DNA of 64,000 bases from AR5 sp041497115 (lineage in GTDB: Bacteria; Methylomirabilota; Methylomirabilia; Rokubacteriales; CSP1-6): the NCBI GenBank assembly GCA_041497115.1, contig JBGQFW010000006.1, positions 12,195-76,194 of the forward strand, written 5' to 3'. Of the stretch, positions 45,064 to 53,410 are shown in pieces (the stretch's first letter is position 1; the number at the start of each line of letters is the position of its first letter). The translations under genes were made by a program, and so were the position numbers. The notes beneath the pieces were generated by a model. The model was not told where the DNA came from, ran no database searches, and saw nothing but the letters and a program-made list of their open reading frames with translations.

Positions 45064-46914
45064 TCACACCCGCCCCGCCGTCTCCGGCTCGGCGAACTGC
45101 AGCCGGTAGAGGTGGGCGTAGGTCTCGCTGCGGTTGAGCAGGTCGGCGTGGCGGCCGACGGCCTCCACCCGCCCGCGGTTGAGGACCACGATCTTGTCGG
45201 CGCCGAGCACCGTCGAGAGGCGGTGGGCGATCGCGATCGACGTCATGCCCGCCACCACGCGGTCGAGGGTCTGCTGCACCAGCCGCTCCGACTCGCTGTC
45301 GAGCGAGCTGGTTGCCTCGTCGAGGATCAGGATCGGCGGCCGGCCGGCGAGCGCCCGCGCGATGGCCACCCGCTGCCGCTGGCCGCCCGACAGCCGCACG
45401 CCGCGGTCGCCGACGAGCGTGTCGTAGCCGTCGGGCAGCTCGAGGATGAACTCGTGGGCGTTGGCGCTGCGGGCCGCCCGCTCCACGTCGTCGGCGGTGA
45501 TGCCCTCGCGGCCGTAGGCGATGTTGTCGCGGATGGAGGCGTTGAAGAGCAGCGCCTCCTGCGACACCACGCCGAACAGCCGCCGGTAGGAGCCCTGCCG
45601 CAGCGTGCGGAGGTCCCGGCCGTCGATCGTGATCGTGCCGCCCACCGGGTCGTAGAGGCGCAGCACGAGGTCGGCCAGCGTCGACTTGCCGACACCGCTC
45701 GGCCCCACCAGCGCCACCGTCTCGCCGCGCACGATCTCGACGCTGACGTCGTCGAGCACGCGCACGCCGCCGTAGTCGAACGACACCCCGCGCAGCGCCA
45801 GCCGGTCGGTGAAGCCGGCGATGGTCTCCGATCCGTCCCGCACCTCGGGCGCCTCGGCGAGCAGATCGTTCACCCGCCCGGCGGCGGCCAGTGTGGACTG
45901 CATCTGCGTGTACGCCGAGGCGAGGAGGGCGATCTGCGTCATGACCGCCCGTCCGACCCAGAGGAAGAGGAAGAACGTCGGCACCGCCAGCCGGCCGGCT
46001 AGCAGCTCCCACGCCGCCAGCAGCAGCAGGCTCGCCTCCACCGTGTAGCCGACGAGGGCGCGGGCCGGCTCCTCGGCGTGCTTGTAGAGGCCGAAGCGCA
46101 TGTTGACGCCGATGAGCCCGTCGAGCAGCTCGCGCAGCCGCCGCGTCTCGAGCGCCTCGGCGCCGAACGACTTCACCACCCGGATGCTGAGGATGGCCTC
46201 CTGCAGCCGGGCGGTCCGCTGCGCGAAGATCCCGAACTCGTCGGTCGCCAGCCGCCGGATGGGGCCGCGCACCGCGCGGGTGACCGCCCAGTGCAGCCCG
46301 GCCGCGCCCACCGCGGCGACGACCAGGCGCGGGCTCGTGCGCACGAGCAGCCAGCCGTAGACGAGGATGAGCGCGGGCGCGGTGAGCACGGTGCCGACGA
46401 TCGTCTCGAGGCCGTAGGTGGCCGCCCGCGTGTCGGTCTCGAGGCGCGAGATTAGCTCGCCGGTCCGCACCCGCGTGAAAAACCGCATCGAGAGGTCGAG
46501 CACGTGACGGAACACGTCGAGCTGCAGCGCGGCGGCCGCCCGCACCCGGATCCACAGGGCCAGCATGAGGTTGCCGAAGTCCACGCACGCCCGCACCCCG
46601 CCCACCGCGACGTAGGCCACGCACAGGAGCGCGATGGCGCGCAGCCGGTCGTCCACCGACCGCACACCGAGCCACTGGAAGACGGCGGCCCCCAGGTTCT
46701 CGAGGCTCAGGCCGCCGAGACCGACCGCGGCGCGGCCGCCGACCGGCCGGCCCAGCGCGAGGTCGAGGATCGGCGCCATCAAGATGGGGAGGAGCGCGCC
46801 GAGCGCGGTGGCGAGGTAGCTCGACGCGACGAGCAGCGCAACCGCCGACCAGTACGGCGCCAGGTAGCGGCGCAGGAGCGCGGCGAAGCCGCGGAAGTCG
46901 CGCGCCACCGTCAT
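45064..46914 (-). CDS. ABC exporter, MsbA/PglK-type
   Basis: The 616-aa half-transporter has six membrane helices (about 20-320) fused to an ATPase: Walker A GPSGVGKST, signature LSGGQ, Walker B ILILDEATSSLD and switch His in AIAHRLS. Such proteins flip lipid A-core (MsbA) or lipid-linked oligosaccharide (PglK). No Wzx flippase or Wzm/Wzt pair is present in the window, so this is the best candidate to move the glycan across the membrane. ATGA overlap with the regulator gene upstream. Confidence 0.9.
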   Translation of the reverse strand: MTVARDFRGFAALLRRYLAPYWSAVALLVASSYLATALGALLPILMAPILDLALGRPVGGRAAVGLGGLSLENLGAAVFQWLGVRSVDDRLRAIALLCVAYVAVGGVRACVDFGNLMLALWIRVRAAAALQLDVFRHVLDLSMRFFTRVRTGELISRLETDTRAATYGLETIVGTVLTAPALILVYGWLLVRTSPRLVVAAVGAAGLHWAVTRAVRGPIRRLATDEFGIFAQRTARLQEAILSIRVVKSFGAEALETRRLRELLDGLIGVNMRFGLYKHAEEPARALVGYTVEASLLLLAAWELLAGRLAVPTFFLFLWVGRAVMTQIALLASAYTQMQSTLAAAGRVNDLLAEAPEVRDGSETIAGFTDRLALRGVSFDYGGVRVLDDVSVEIVRGETVALVGPSGVGKSTLADLVLRLYDPVGGTITIDGRDLRTLRQGSYRRLFGVVSQEALLFNASIRDNIAYGREGITADDVERAARSANAHEFILELPDGYDTLVGDRGVRLSGGQRQRVAIARALAGRPPILILDEATSSLDSESERLVQQTLDRVVAGMTSIAIAHRLSTVLGADKIVVLNRGRVEAVGRHADLLNRSETYAHLYRLQFAEPETAGRV

Positions 46915-47534
46915 CGCGCCGCGCCCGACGCCGGCCCCGGACGGCGCAGCGTGAGCACGCGCTGGCGCGGCACGCCGAGCGCAGCGAGGGCGGCCAGGTA
47001 CGGCGCGGGCGGGTCGAACGTGGCGAGCACGACGACGTCGACGTCCGCGTCGGCGAGCTCGGCCACCGGCCGCACCGTGAAGTCGAGGAACCGGGCGCCC
47101 GGCTCGTCGCCGAAGACGCCGACGGGCTCGAGGCCGGACTCGCGCAGGGTCAGGTACGCGAGCTCGGCCGCCTCGCCCACCCCGCACAGCGCCACCCGCT
47201 TGGCGCCGTTGCCGGGCAGCAGGCTCAACGACTCGCGCAGCGTCTGGCGGGCGCGCTGGTAGAGCCGGAGCGCGTAGGCCATGTGCTCCCAGGTGAGCCG
47301 GCTCTTCTCGGCCAGCCCCTTCGGCGTGAGCAGATACCGCAGCCGCTTGCGCGCCGCCGGCTTGGCGGGGAACTCGGTGATCTTCACGTAGCCGCGGCGG
47401 CTCAGCCGGCGCAGGTAGAGGTTCACGAGCCCGAGCGCGACGCCGAGGCGCTCGGCGAGCGCGCGCTGGCTCAGCGGCCGCCCCTCGTCGATCGCGGTCA
47501 GGATCTCGAGGTCGCGCGCGTCGTGCCGGTCCAT
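46911..47534 (-). CDS. Winged-helix regulator with C-terminal Rossmann-like domain
   Basis: The 207-aa product has a MarR-like winged helix (about 8-80, SQRALAERLGVALGLVNLYL, RRGYVKITEFP) and a second half resembling a nucleotide-binding domain (VALCGVGEAAELAYLTLRES, DVVVLATFDPP). Similar HTH proteins are found in EPS loci. The Rossmann half could sense a nucleotide sugar, giving feedback on the operon. ATG at 47534; a GTG at 47561 would extend into the upstream gene. Confidence 0.78.
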   Translation of the reverse strand: MDRHDARDLEILTAIDEGRPLSQRALAERLGVALGLVNLYLRRLSRRGYVKITEFPAKPAARKRLRYLLTPKGLAEKSRLTWEHMAYALRLYQRARQTLRESLSLLPGNGAKRVALCGVGEAAELAYLTLRESGLEPVGVFGDEPGARFLDFTVRPVAELADADVDVVVLATFDPPAPYLAALAALGVPRQRVLTLRRPGPASGAAR

Positions 47535-47544
47535 CGGCCGCCGG

Positions 47545-49248
47545 TCAGCGGACGAAGCCACGCCGCTGCAGCTCGGCCAGGATCAGCCGCGCGTTGTCCT
47601 CGATGGAGCGGCGCACGGTGTCCAGCGTCGCCTCGGCGGTCGCCGGCGGCTCGTAGGGATCGTTGATCCCGGTGAAGCCGGGCAGCTCGCCGCGGCGGGC
47701 CTTGGCGTAGAGCCCCTTGGTATCCCGGCTCTCGCACACCTCGAGGGGCGTGTCGACGAACACCTCGACGAACTGCTCGGCGCCCATCATGCCCCGGCAC
47801 TCGGCGCGCGTCGCGCGATAGGGGCTGATCGCCGCCGTGATCACGACGCCGCCGTGGCGCACGATCTCCGCCGCCACGAACCCGATGCGCCGGATGTTGG
47901 TGTCGCGGTCCTCCTTGCTGAAGCCGAGCCCCTTCGACAGGTGCGTGCGGACGACGTCGCCGTCGAGCACCGTCACCTGGCGGCCGTGCTCGAGCAGCAG
48001 CGCGGTCAGCGCGTCGGCCGTCGCCGACTTGCCGCTGCCGCTCAGCCCGGTGAACCACACGCACACGCCCTGGCGGTGCCGCGGCGGGTAGGTCTCGGCC
48101 AGGATCTCGGCCACCTCCGGGCGCGTGAACCACTCCGGCAGCGGGACGCCGGCGTTGAGGAACTCGTTGCGCACCTGGGTGCCGGAGATCGCCGCCGTGC
48201 GCACGCCGGAGGGCACCGCCGAGATCTCCTCGTAGCGCTTCTCCTCGGGCAGGTAGACGAGCTCGCTGAACGGCACCATCGCGACGCCCAGCTCGTCGCG
48301 GTGGCGGGCCACCAGCTCCTGCGCGTCGTAGGGGCCGTAGAACGGCGTGCCCCGGGAGTCGACGCCGGGGCTCGCGTGGTCGCGGCCGACGATGAAGTGG
48401 TTGGCGCCGTGGTTGCGCCGGATGATCGCGTGCCACAGCGCCTCGCGCGGCCCCGCCATGCGCATGGCGAGCGGCAGCAGCGACAGGAGAATGCGGTCCG
48501 GCTCCCAGTGGCGCGCCGCCAGCGCGCGATAGGTGCGCACGCGCGTGTAGTGATCCACGTCGCCGGGCTTCGTCATACCGACCGAGGGGTGCAGCAGCAG
48601 CACGCCGTCCACGCCGGCGGCGGCGCGCTTGGTCAGCTCCTCGTGGACGCGGTGAAGCGGGTTGCGCGTCTGGAAGGCGACGACGTTGGCGCGCCCGAGC
48701 CCGGCCAGCCGCGCCCGCACCTGGGCCGGTGTGAGCCGCAGGTCGCTGAAGTCGTAGTGGGCGGGCAGGCGCAACACCTCAAGGGCGCCGGCGACGTTGC
48801 GCGGCCCCCATCGGTGCATCTCGGCGACCAGCGGGTGGGCGGTGTCGAGCGTGCCGAACACCCCGCGCGCGACGGTGTCGCGGTCCCACTCGTAGATCTC
48901 CTGCACGGTGAGGACGGCGAGGATCTCGTTGCGGGCGTCGCGCAGGGCGACCCGGGCGTCGAGCCGGACCGGCGCGTCGCGCTCGACCGGCAGGACCACC
49001 GGGATCGGGAACAGGGTGCCGCCGGCCAGCCGCATCTCCGCGACGCAGCGCTCGTGGTCGGCGCGCCCCATGAAACGGTCGAGCGGCGAGAAGCCGCCGG
49101 TGGCGAGCAGCTCGAGGTCGCACACCGCGCGGTCGGAGAGCACCAGCGAGGGGAGCCGGCCCGCCTCGGCGCACAGCGCCGCCGCCGCCTCACCCCGCAC
49201 GACGAGATCCACCAGCCGGTCCCCGTAGGGCGCGATCAGCTGAGCCAT
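47545..49248 (-). CDS. Bifunctional sulfate adenylyltransferase / adenylylsulfate kinase
   Basis: In this 567-aa fusion the N-terminal ATP sulfurylase (about 1-385) has QTRNPLHRVHEE, GRDHASPG and RNEFLNAGVPLPEWF. The C-terminal APS kinase (about 390-567) has the intact P loop GLSGSGKSATA, plus DGDVVRTHLSKGLGFSKEDR. Together they make PAPS, the donor for the sulfotransferase at 29817-30791. No sulfate-reduction genes are near, which favours sulfation over cysteine synthesis. Confidence 0.95.
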   Translation of the reverse strand: MAQLIAPYGDRLVDLVVRGEAAAALCAEAGRLPSLVLSDRAVCDLELLATGGFSPLDRFMGRADHERCVAEMRLAGGTLFPIPVVLPVERDAPVRLDARVALRDARNEILAVLTVQEIYEWDRDTVARGVFGTLDTAHPLVAEMHRWGPRNVAGALEVLRLPAHYDFSDLRLTPAQVRARLAGLGRANVVAFQTRNPLHRVHEELTKRAAAGVDGVLLLHPSVGMTKPGDVDHYTRVRTYRALAARHWEPDRILLSLLPLAMRMAGPREALWHAIIRRNHGANHFIVGRDHASPGVDSRGTPFYGPYDAQELVARHRDELGVAMVPFSELVYLPEEKRYEEISAVPSGVRTAAISGTQVRNEFLNAGVPLPEWFTRPEVAEILAETYPPRHRQGVCVWFTGLSGSGKSATADALTALLLEHGRQVTVLDGDVVRTHLSKGLGFSKEDRDTNIRRIGFVAAEIVRHGGVVITAAISPYRATRAECRGMMGAEQFVEVFVDTPLEVCESRDTKGLYAKARRGELPGFTGINDPYEPPATAEATLDTVRRSIEDNARLILAELQRRGFVR

Positions 49249-49259
49249 GAGCGTTCAGT

Positions 49260-49289
49260 ATTTGAACACACCGCCCGAACGGGGGTCAA
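49260..49289 (-). promoter_or_regulatory. Putative promoter before the PAPS-forming gene
   Basis: On the - strand TTGACC (49284-49289) and TCAAAT (49260-49265) are 18 bp apart in the 65-bp gap after the PseC-like gene. Transcription would begin only about 5 nt before the ATG at 49248, with no Shine-Dalgarno sequence, so a leaderless mRNA is implied. Confidence 0.45.
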
Positions 49290-49313
49290 CCCAATTCCGG
49301 GGTCGGCGGCGGG

Positions 49314-50507
49314 TCAGCCGGCGAAGTGGCCGAAGACCTTGGCGACGGCGGCGATGACGTCGCCGGCGTCCGCGTCGCTCAGGCGGGCCGACAGCGGCAG
49401 CGTCAGCAACCGGTCGTAGGCGGACTCGGCCACCGGGCAGCAGGAGTGCGGATAGCCGAGGCGCTGGTAGTACGGATGGCGGTAGACGGGGATGTAGTGC
49501 ACGGTGACGCCGATGCCCTCGGCCCGCAGCGCGGCGAAGATCTCGTCGCGCCCGGCGCGCACGCGCGCGGCGTCGAGGAGGATCGGGAAGATGTGCCAGG
49601 CGTGACGGACGTCGGGGGCCACGCTGGGGATGATCACCCCCGGCACCTCGGCGAGCGCGCGCCGGTAGAGGTCGGCGAGGGCCGCGCGCCGGGCCAGGAA
49701 GCGGTCGAGCTTGGCGAGCTGACTCAGCCCGAGCGCGCACTGCAGATCGGTGAGCCGGTAGTTGAAGCCGAGGTCGACCATCTCGTAGTGCCACTGGCCG
49801 GCCGCGTGCCGGGCCGACGCCTCGCTGCTGATGCCGTGGTTGCGGAAGCGCGCCGCCCGGGCGGCGCGCTCGGCGTCGTCGGTCAGCACCATGCCGCCCT
49901 CGCCGGTGGTGATCGCCTTCACCGGGTGAAAGCTCAGCGTGGTCAGGTCGGCCTGGGTGCCGAGCGGGCGGCCGCGGTACTCGGCGCCCAGCGCGTGGGC
50001 GGCGTCGTCGATGAGCCGCAGGCCGCGGGCGCGCGCCAGCTCCCCCAGCGCGGCGAGATCGGAGGGCTGGCCGGCGAAGTCCACCGTCATGATCGCGCGC
50101 GTGCGCGGGGTGACGGCGGCGCCGGCCCGCGCGGGATCGAGGTTGAGGGTGTCGGGACGGACGTCGCAGAAGACCGGCCGGCCGCCGAGGTAGAGGACGG
50201 CGTTGGCGCTGGCCGCGAACGTCAGCGCGGGGACGATGACCTCGTCCCCCGGCCCGATCTCCGCCGCGAACGCCGCCGCGTGCAGCGCGGCGGTGCCAGA
50301 GGCCACCGCCACCGCGTGGCGGGCGCCGACGCGCTCGGCGACGCGCCGCTCGAACTCGGCCACCCGCGGCCCGGTGGTGATCCAGTCGTCGCGTAGCGCG
50401 CGCGTCACCGCCTCGACGTCGTCGTCCTCGATCACCTGCCCGCCGTACGGCAGCAGCTGCCGGCGCACCGGCGTCCCCCCGTGGAGCGCGAGGCGCTCAC
50501 CGCTCAC
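49314..50507 (-). CDS. PseC-like UDP-4-amino-sugar transaminase (DegT family)
   Basis: The 397-aa PLP enzyme has VASGTAALHAAAFAAEIGPG, IDDAAHALGAEYRG and the PLP lysine Lys197 in SFHPVKAITTGEGG. The close match to PseC suggests transamination of the PseB product at C4. It lies 4.3 kb from pseB with sulfate activation, regulator and exporter genes between. ORF junction with the next gene is a 4-nt overlap. Confidence 0.88.
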   Translation of the reverse strand: MSGERLALHGGTPVRRQLLPYGGQVIEDDDVEAVTRALRDDWITTGPRVAEFERRVAERVGARHAVAVASGTAALHAAAFAAEIGPGDEVIVPALTFAASANAVLYLGGRPVFCDVRPDTLNLDPARAGAAVTPRTRAIMTVDFAGQPSDLAALGELARARGLRLIDDAAHALGAEYRGRPLGTQADLTTLSFHPVKAITTGEGGMVLTDDAERAARAARFRNHGISSEASARHAAGQWHYEMVDLGFNYRLTDLQCALGLSQLAKLDRFLARRAALADLYRRALAEVPGVIIPSVAPDVRHAWHIFPILLDAARVRAGRDEIFAALRAEGIGVTVHYIPVYRHPYYQRLGYPHSCCPVAESAYDRLLTLPLSARLSDADAGDVIAAVAKVFGHFAG

Positions 50508-52186
50508 GACCGCGGCCTCACCTGCCAGAGCGTCTGGAGCCGTTCACCGAAGAGGTAGATCGGCTCCTGGGCCTCCTCCCAGTAGGTCAGCACCGGGACC
50601 AGATCGTAGCGCTGCCGCAGCCCGGCCGCGAACGCCTCGAAGTCGCGCGTCGTGAACCGCTCGCCCGGCCGGCGCACGAGGGCGTGGTTGATGCCGAACA
50701 GCGTGTAGGGGCCGGGCACGAGGTTGTAGACGAACACCCGCCGGCCGAGCACGAGCTGGGTCGCGATGGTCTCGCGCACGACGCCGAAGCCGTCCTCCTT
50801 CGACTTCTCGCGGAACACGTCCTTGACGTTAACGTGATGCTCGTCGTTGCGCGCCAGCACCGCGTCCAGCCCGGACTCGGCGGAGACGAAGAAGTCGTCG
50901 GCCCGGAACTCGCTGCGCGCGCGCGCGGCCAGCGCCTGCTGCTGGCGCCCGTAGCGATAGTAGGGCAGCATCGCGCCCCAGGCGTTGCCGGCAACGACCA
51001 CCACCAGCAGCGCGGCGACGAGGCCGACCTGGCGCCGGCACGCGCGTGGCCCGACGTCGGGCGCGAGCCGGGTCACGATCGGTCCGAGCAGCAGGAGGAC
51101 CAGCAGCGGGGGCAGAGTCAGCAGGTGGTACTTGGCGGCGCCAGGCCAGAACCACGAGTTGAGGACGACCTTGCCGGCGAGCCACCACGCTCCGCACAGC
51201 ACCAGCGCCAGCAGGCCGTGCTCGAGGACACGCCGACGCGCCCACCAGGCCTCCGCCGCGAGCGCGAGCAGCAGGCCACAGCCGACCACGCCGAGGCTCA
51301 CGAGCGCGACCACCGTGCCGTGCGCGAAGAGCGCCGGCTCGCGCAGCGCGTCGCTCAGCACCTGCACGCCGAAGAGCAGCGCGCTGAGCTGGCCCTTGAG
51401 CAGCTTGAGCGGCGTGACGAGCACCCCCGTCGTCTCGTACACTTCGTGCGGTCGCCAGACTTGGCGCACGTTGATGATGTACCACGCGCCGAGCTCGTCC
51501 AGACCCCGCGCGCCCTTCAGCGCCACGCCGACCAGGATCGACAGCGCGACGGTAGTCGCGACGCCGACGCCGACGTAGACGAGCGCGGCGCGCAGGGCGC
51601 GGCGCGGCGGCTGGCCGACGAAGCCGGCCGCCACCGCGCCGGCGCCGAACAAGACGGCGCTTCGCAGCAGCAGACCCTCCGCAGCGTTGAAGAACGCGAG
51701 GACGCCGGCGAAGCGCCAGTCGTAGGGCCGTCCGCTCGTCCGCCGGCGCACGAACAGGTAGAACAGCCACAGCACGGCGCCGAGCGCCAGGTGGTGGGTG
51801 TCGGCGTTCACGTAGAACCAGGAGGCGAACGAGGTGGCCAGCAGCAGCGCGCCCAGCACGCCCAGCACGGGACCCGCGCCGAGCAGCACGAGCGTCTGGC
51901 CGAAGGCGGCGATGCCGCTGGCGGCCGCCAGCGCGTTCGCCGTCTGCACGACCGCGAGCGGCGTGAAGGGTCCGCCGGGGCCGGCCAGCGCGCGGATGAG
52001 CCAGTAAAAGATCGCGGCGGTGAGCGGCCAGTCGGCGATGAAGACGTCCGGCCGGTCGCCGCGGGCGAACTCGGGCAGGAGCCACTGCCCGTTGCCAGTG
52101 GGGATCGCGGCGAACGTCAGCTCGTAAAGCAGGAACACGCCGGCGAAGACGGCCAGCCCCACCCGCCAGTCGGTGCGGGGCGGCAT
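50504..52186 (-). CDS. Polytopic membrane protein, GT-C-like
   Basis: The 560-aa product has about eleven hydrophobic helices and a soluble C-terminal part (about 410-560). The first outer loop has acidic residues (RGDRPDVFIADW), the usual site of the GT-C catalytic Asp. It begins 1 nt before the stop of a GT2 gene, repeating the pairing of a DPM1-like GT2 with a membrane protein seen at 18788-21063. The function is inferred only from topology and context. Confidence 0.6.
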   Translation of the reverse strand: MPPRTDWRVGLAVFAGVFLLYELTFAAIPTGNGQWLLPEFARGDRPDVFIADWPLTAAIFYWLIRALAGPGGPFTPLAVVQTANALAAASGIAAFGQTLVLLGAGPVLGVLGALLLATSFASWFYVNADTHHLALGAVLWLFYLFVRRRTSGRPYDWRFAGVLAFFNAAEGLLLRSAVLFGAGAVAAGFVGQPPRRALRAALVYVGVGVATTVALSILVGVALKGARGLDELGAWYIINVRQVWRPHEVYETTGVLVTPLKLLKGQLSALLFGVQVLSDALREPALFAHGTVVALVSLGVVGCGLLLALAAEAWWARRRVLEHGLLALVLCGAWWLAGKVVLNSWFWPGAAKYHLLTLPPLLVLLLLGPIVTRLAPDVGPRACRRQVGLVAALLVVVVAGNAWGAMLPYYRYGRQQQALAARARSEFRADDFFVSAESGLDAVLARNDEHHVNVKDVFREKSKEDGFGVVRETIATQLVLGRRVFVYNLVPGPYTLFGINHALVRRPGERFTTRDFEAFAAGLRQRYDLVPVLTYWEEAQEPIYLFGERLQTLWQVRPRS

Positions 52187-52187
52187 G

Positions 52188-52865
52188 CTACCGGAGCGCC
52201 TCGCGCGCCATCACGCGGAGGATCCGCAGGCCGTCGAGGAGCGCGTTGACCTTGGAGCGGCCGGCGGTGCGCTTGCGCTCGGCGGAGGGGATCTCGGCGA
52301 AGCGGAATCCTGCCCGGCGCGCGCGGATGAGGAACTCCACGATGTACTCGAAGCCGGTGGAGGAGGGGGTGATCGTCTCGAAGACCCGGCGGCGCATCGC
52401 CGCGTAGAAGAAGAGCACGTCGGAGCTCGGCACCCCGAACAGCCACCGGATCAGGAAGGTGAAGCCGGCGTTGCCCACCCGCCGCACGAGCGTGTCGTCC
52501 TCGCTGCCCGAGGCGGGCAGATAGCGTGACCCCAGCGCGACGTCGGCCCCCGCGGCGACCGCCGCCAGCAGGTGCGGGATGTCGTCGAGGGTGTAGGAGC
52601 CGTCGGCGTCCGCCAGCACCGCGACGTCGCCGCGGGCGTGGCGGAAGCCGGCCGCGATGGCGTCGCCGTAGCCCCGCCCGGGCTGCTCGACGACCCGGTA
52701 CCCCAGCCGGCGCACGAGGTCGGGGGTGCCGTCGGTCGAGTGGCCGTCCACCACCAGCACCTCGTCGATCACGCCGGCGGGAATCTCCTTCAGCACGCCG
52801 CCGATGGCGTCGACCTCGTCGAGCGTGGGGATGATGAGCGTGACCGTCATCCGGGGCGCGCTCAC
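52188..52865 (-). CDS. Glycosyltransferase family 2 (polyprenyl-phosphate type)
   Basis: The 225-aa GT-A protein has LIIPTLDEVDAIGGVLKEIP, VVDGHSTDGTPDLV and LADADGSYTLDDIP, the DPM1-like pattern, without a C-terminal membrane helix. It resembles the GT2 at 20368-21063 but is not a recent duplicate. GTG at 52865 overlaps the methyltransferase stop (GTGA); ATG at 52850 is an alternative. Confidence 0.86.
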   Translation of the reverse strand: MSAPRMTVTLIIPTLDEVDAIGGVLKEIPAGVIDEVLVVDGHSTDGTPDLVRRLGYRVVEQPGRGYGDAIAAGFRHARGDVAVLADADGSYTLDDIPHLLAAVAAGADVALGSRYLPASGSEDDTLVRRVGNAGFTFLIRWLFGVPSSDVLFFYAAMRRRVFETITPSSTGFEYIVEFLIRARRAGFRFAEIPSAERKRTAGRSKVNALLDGLRILRVMAREALR

Positions 52866-53410
52866 CGGTCCGCCTCCACGTTGAGGCTGACGAGCCGGCC
52901 GTGCTCCCGGTCGAGGTGGGGGATGTAGGCCTGGGCGAAGTCGTCGTGGTCGCGATGGATCGTCTGGCGCCAGTCCCAGCGGCGCACGCGGGTGAAGCCG
53001 GCCGCCTCCAGCGTCGCCCGCAGGCTGTCCTCGTCGTAGACCGTCCGGTGGTACACGATGCGCGGCCCGTCGGGCGTCGCCACCTCGATGCGCCCGTACA
53101 GCGGCCCGTGGATCAGTCCCAGGTCGCCGGAGGCGCGGTAGACCTCGACGAGGGCGGCGAAGTCCGGCACCGCCAGCCGCAGCGTCCCGCCCGGCCGGAG
53201 CACGCGGCGCCACTCGGCGAGGACGTCACGCACCTCGACCCGGTCGAAGTACTCCAGCACGTGGCAGGCGTAGACGAGGTCGGCCGCGCCGTCGCCGAAC
53301 ATCGGCAGCGTGCGGACGTCGTGGCGGTGGTCGATGTGCGGGAAGTCGGCGAGGTCGACGTGCACGAATCCCGGGAGACGGCGCTTGCCGCACCCCAGGT
53401 GCAGGTTCAC
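52862..53410 (-). CDS. SAM-dependent methyltransferase
   Basis: The 182-aa class I methyltransferase begins VNLHLGCGKRRLPGFVHVDL, with motif I at the extreme N-terminus, then VYACHVLEYFDRVEVRDVL and GGTLRLAVPDFAAL. This compact form is typical of methyltransferases in O-antigen and NDP-sugar loci. It overlaps the DegT gene by GTGA. Confidence 0.85.
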   Translation of the reverse strand: MNLHLGCGKRRLPGFVHVDLADFPHIDHRHDVRTLPMFGDGAADLVYACHVLEYFDRVEVRDVLAEWRRVLRPGGTLRLAVPDFAALVEVYRASGDLGLIHGPLYGRIEVATPDGPRIVYHRTVYDEDSLRATLEAAGFTRVRRWDWRQTIHRDHDDFAQAYIPHLDREHGRLVSLNVEADR

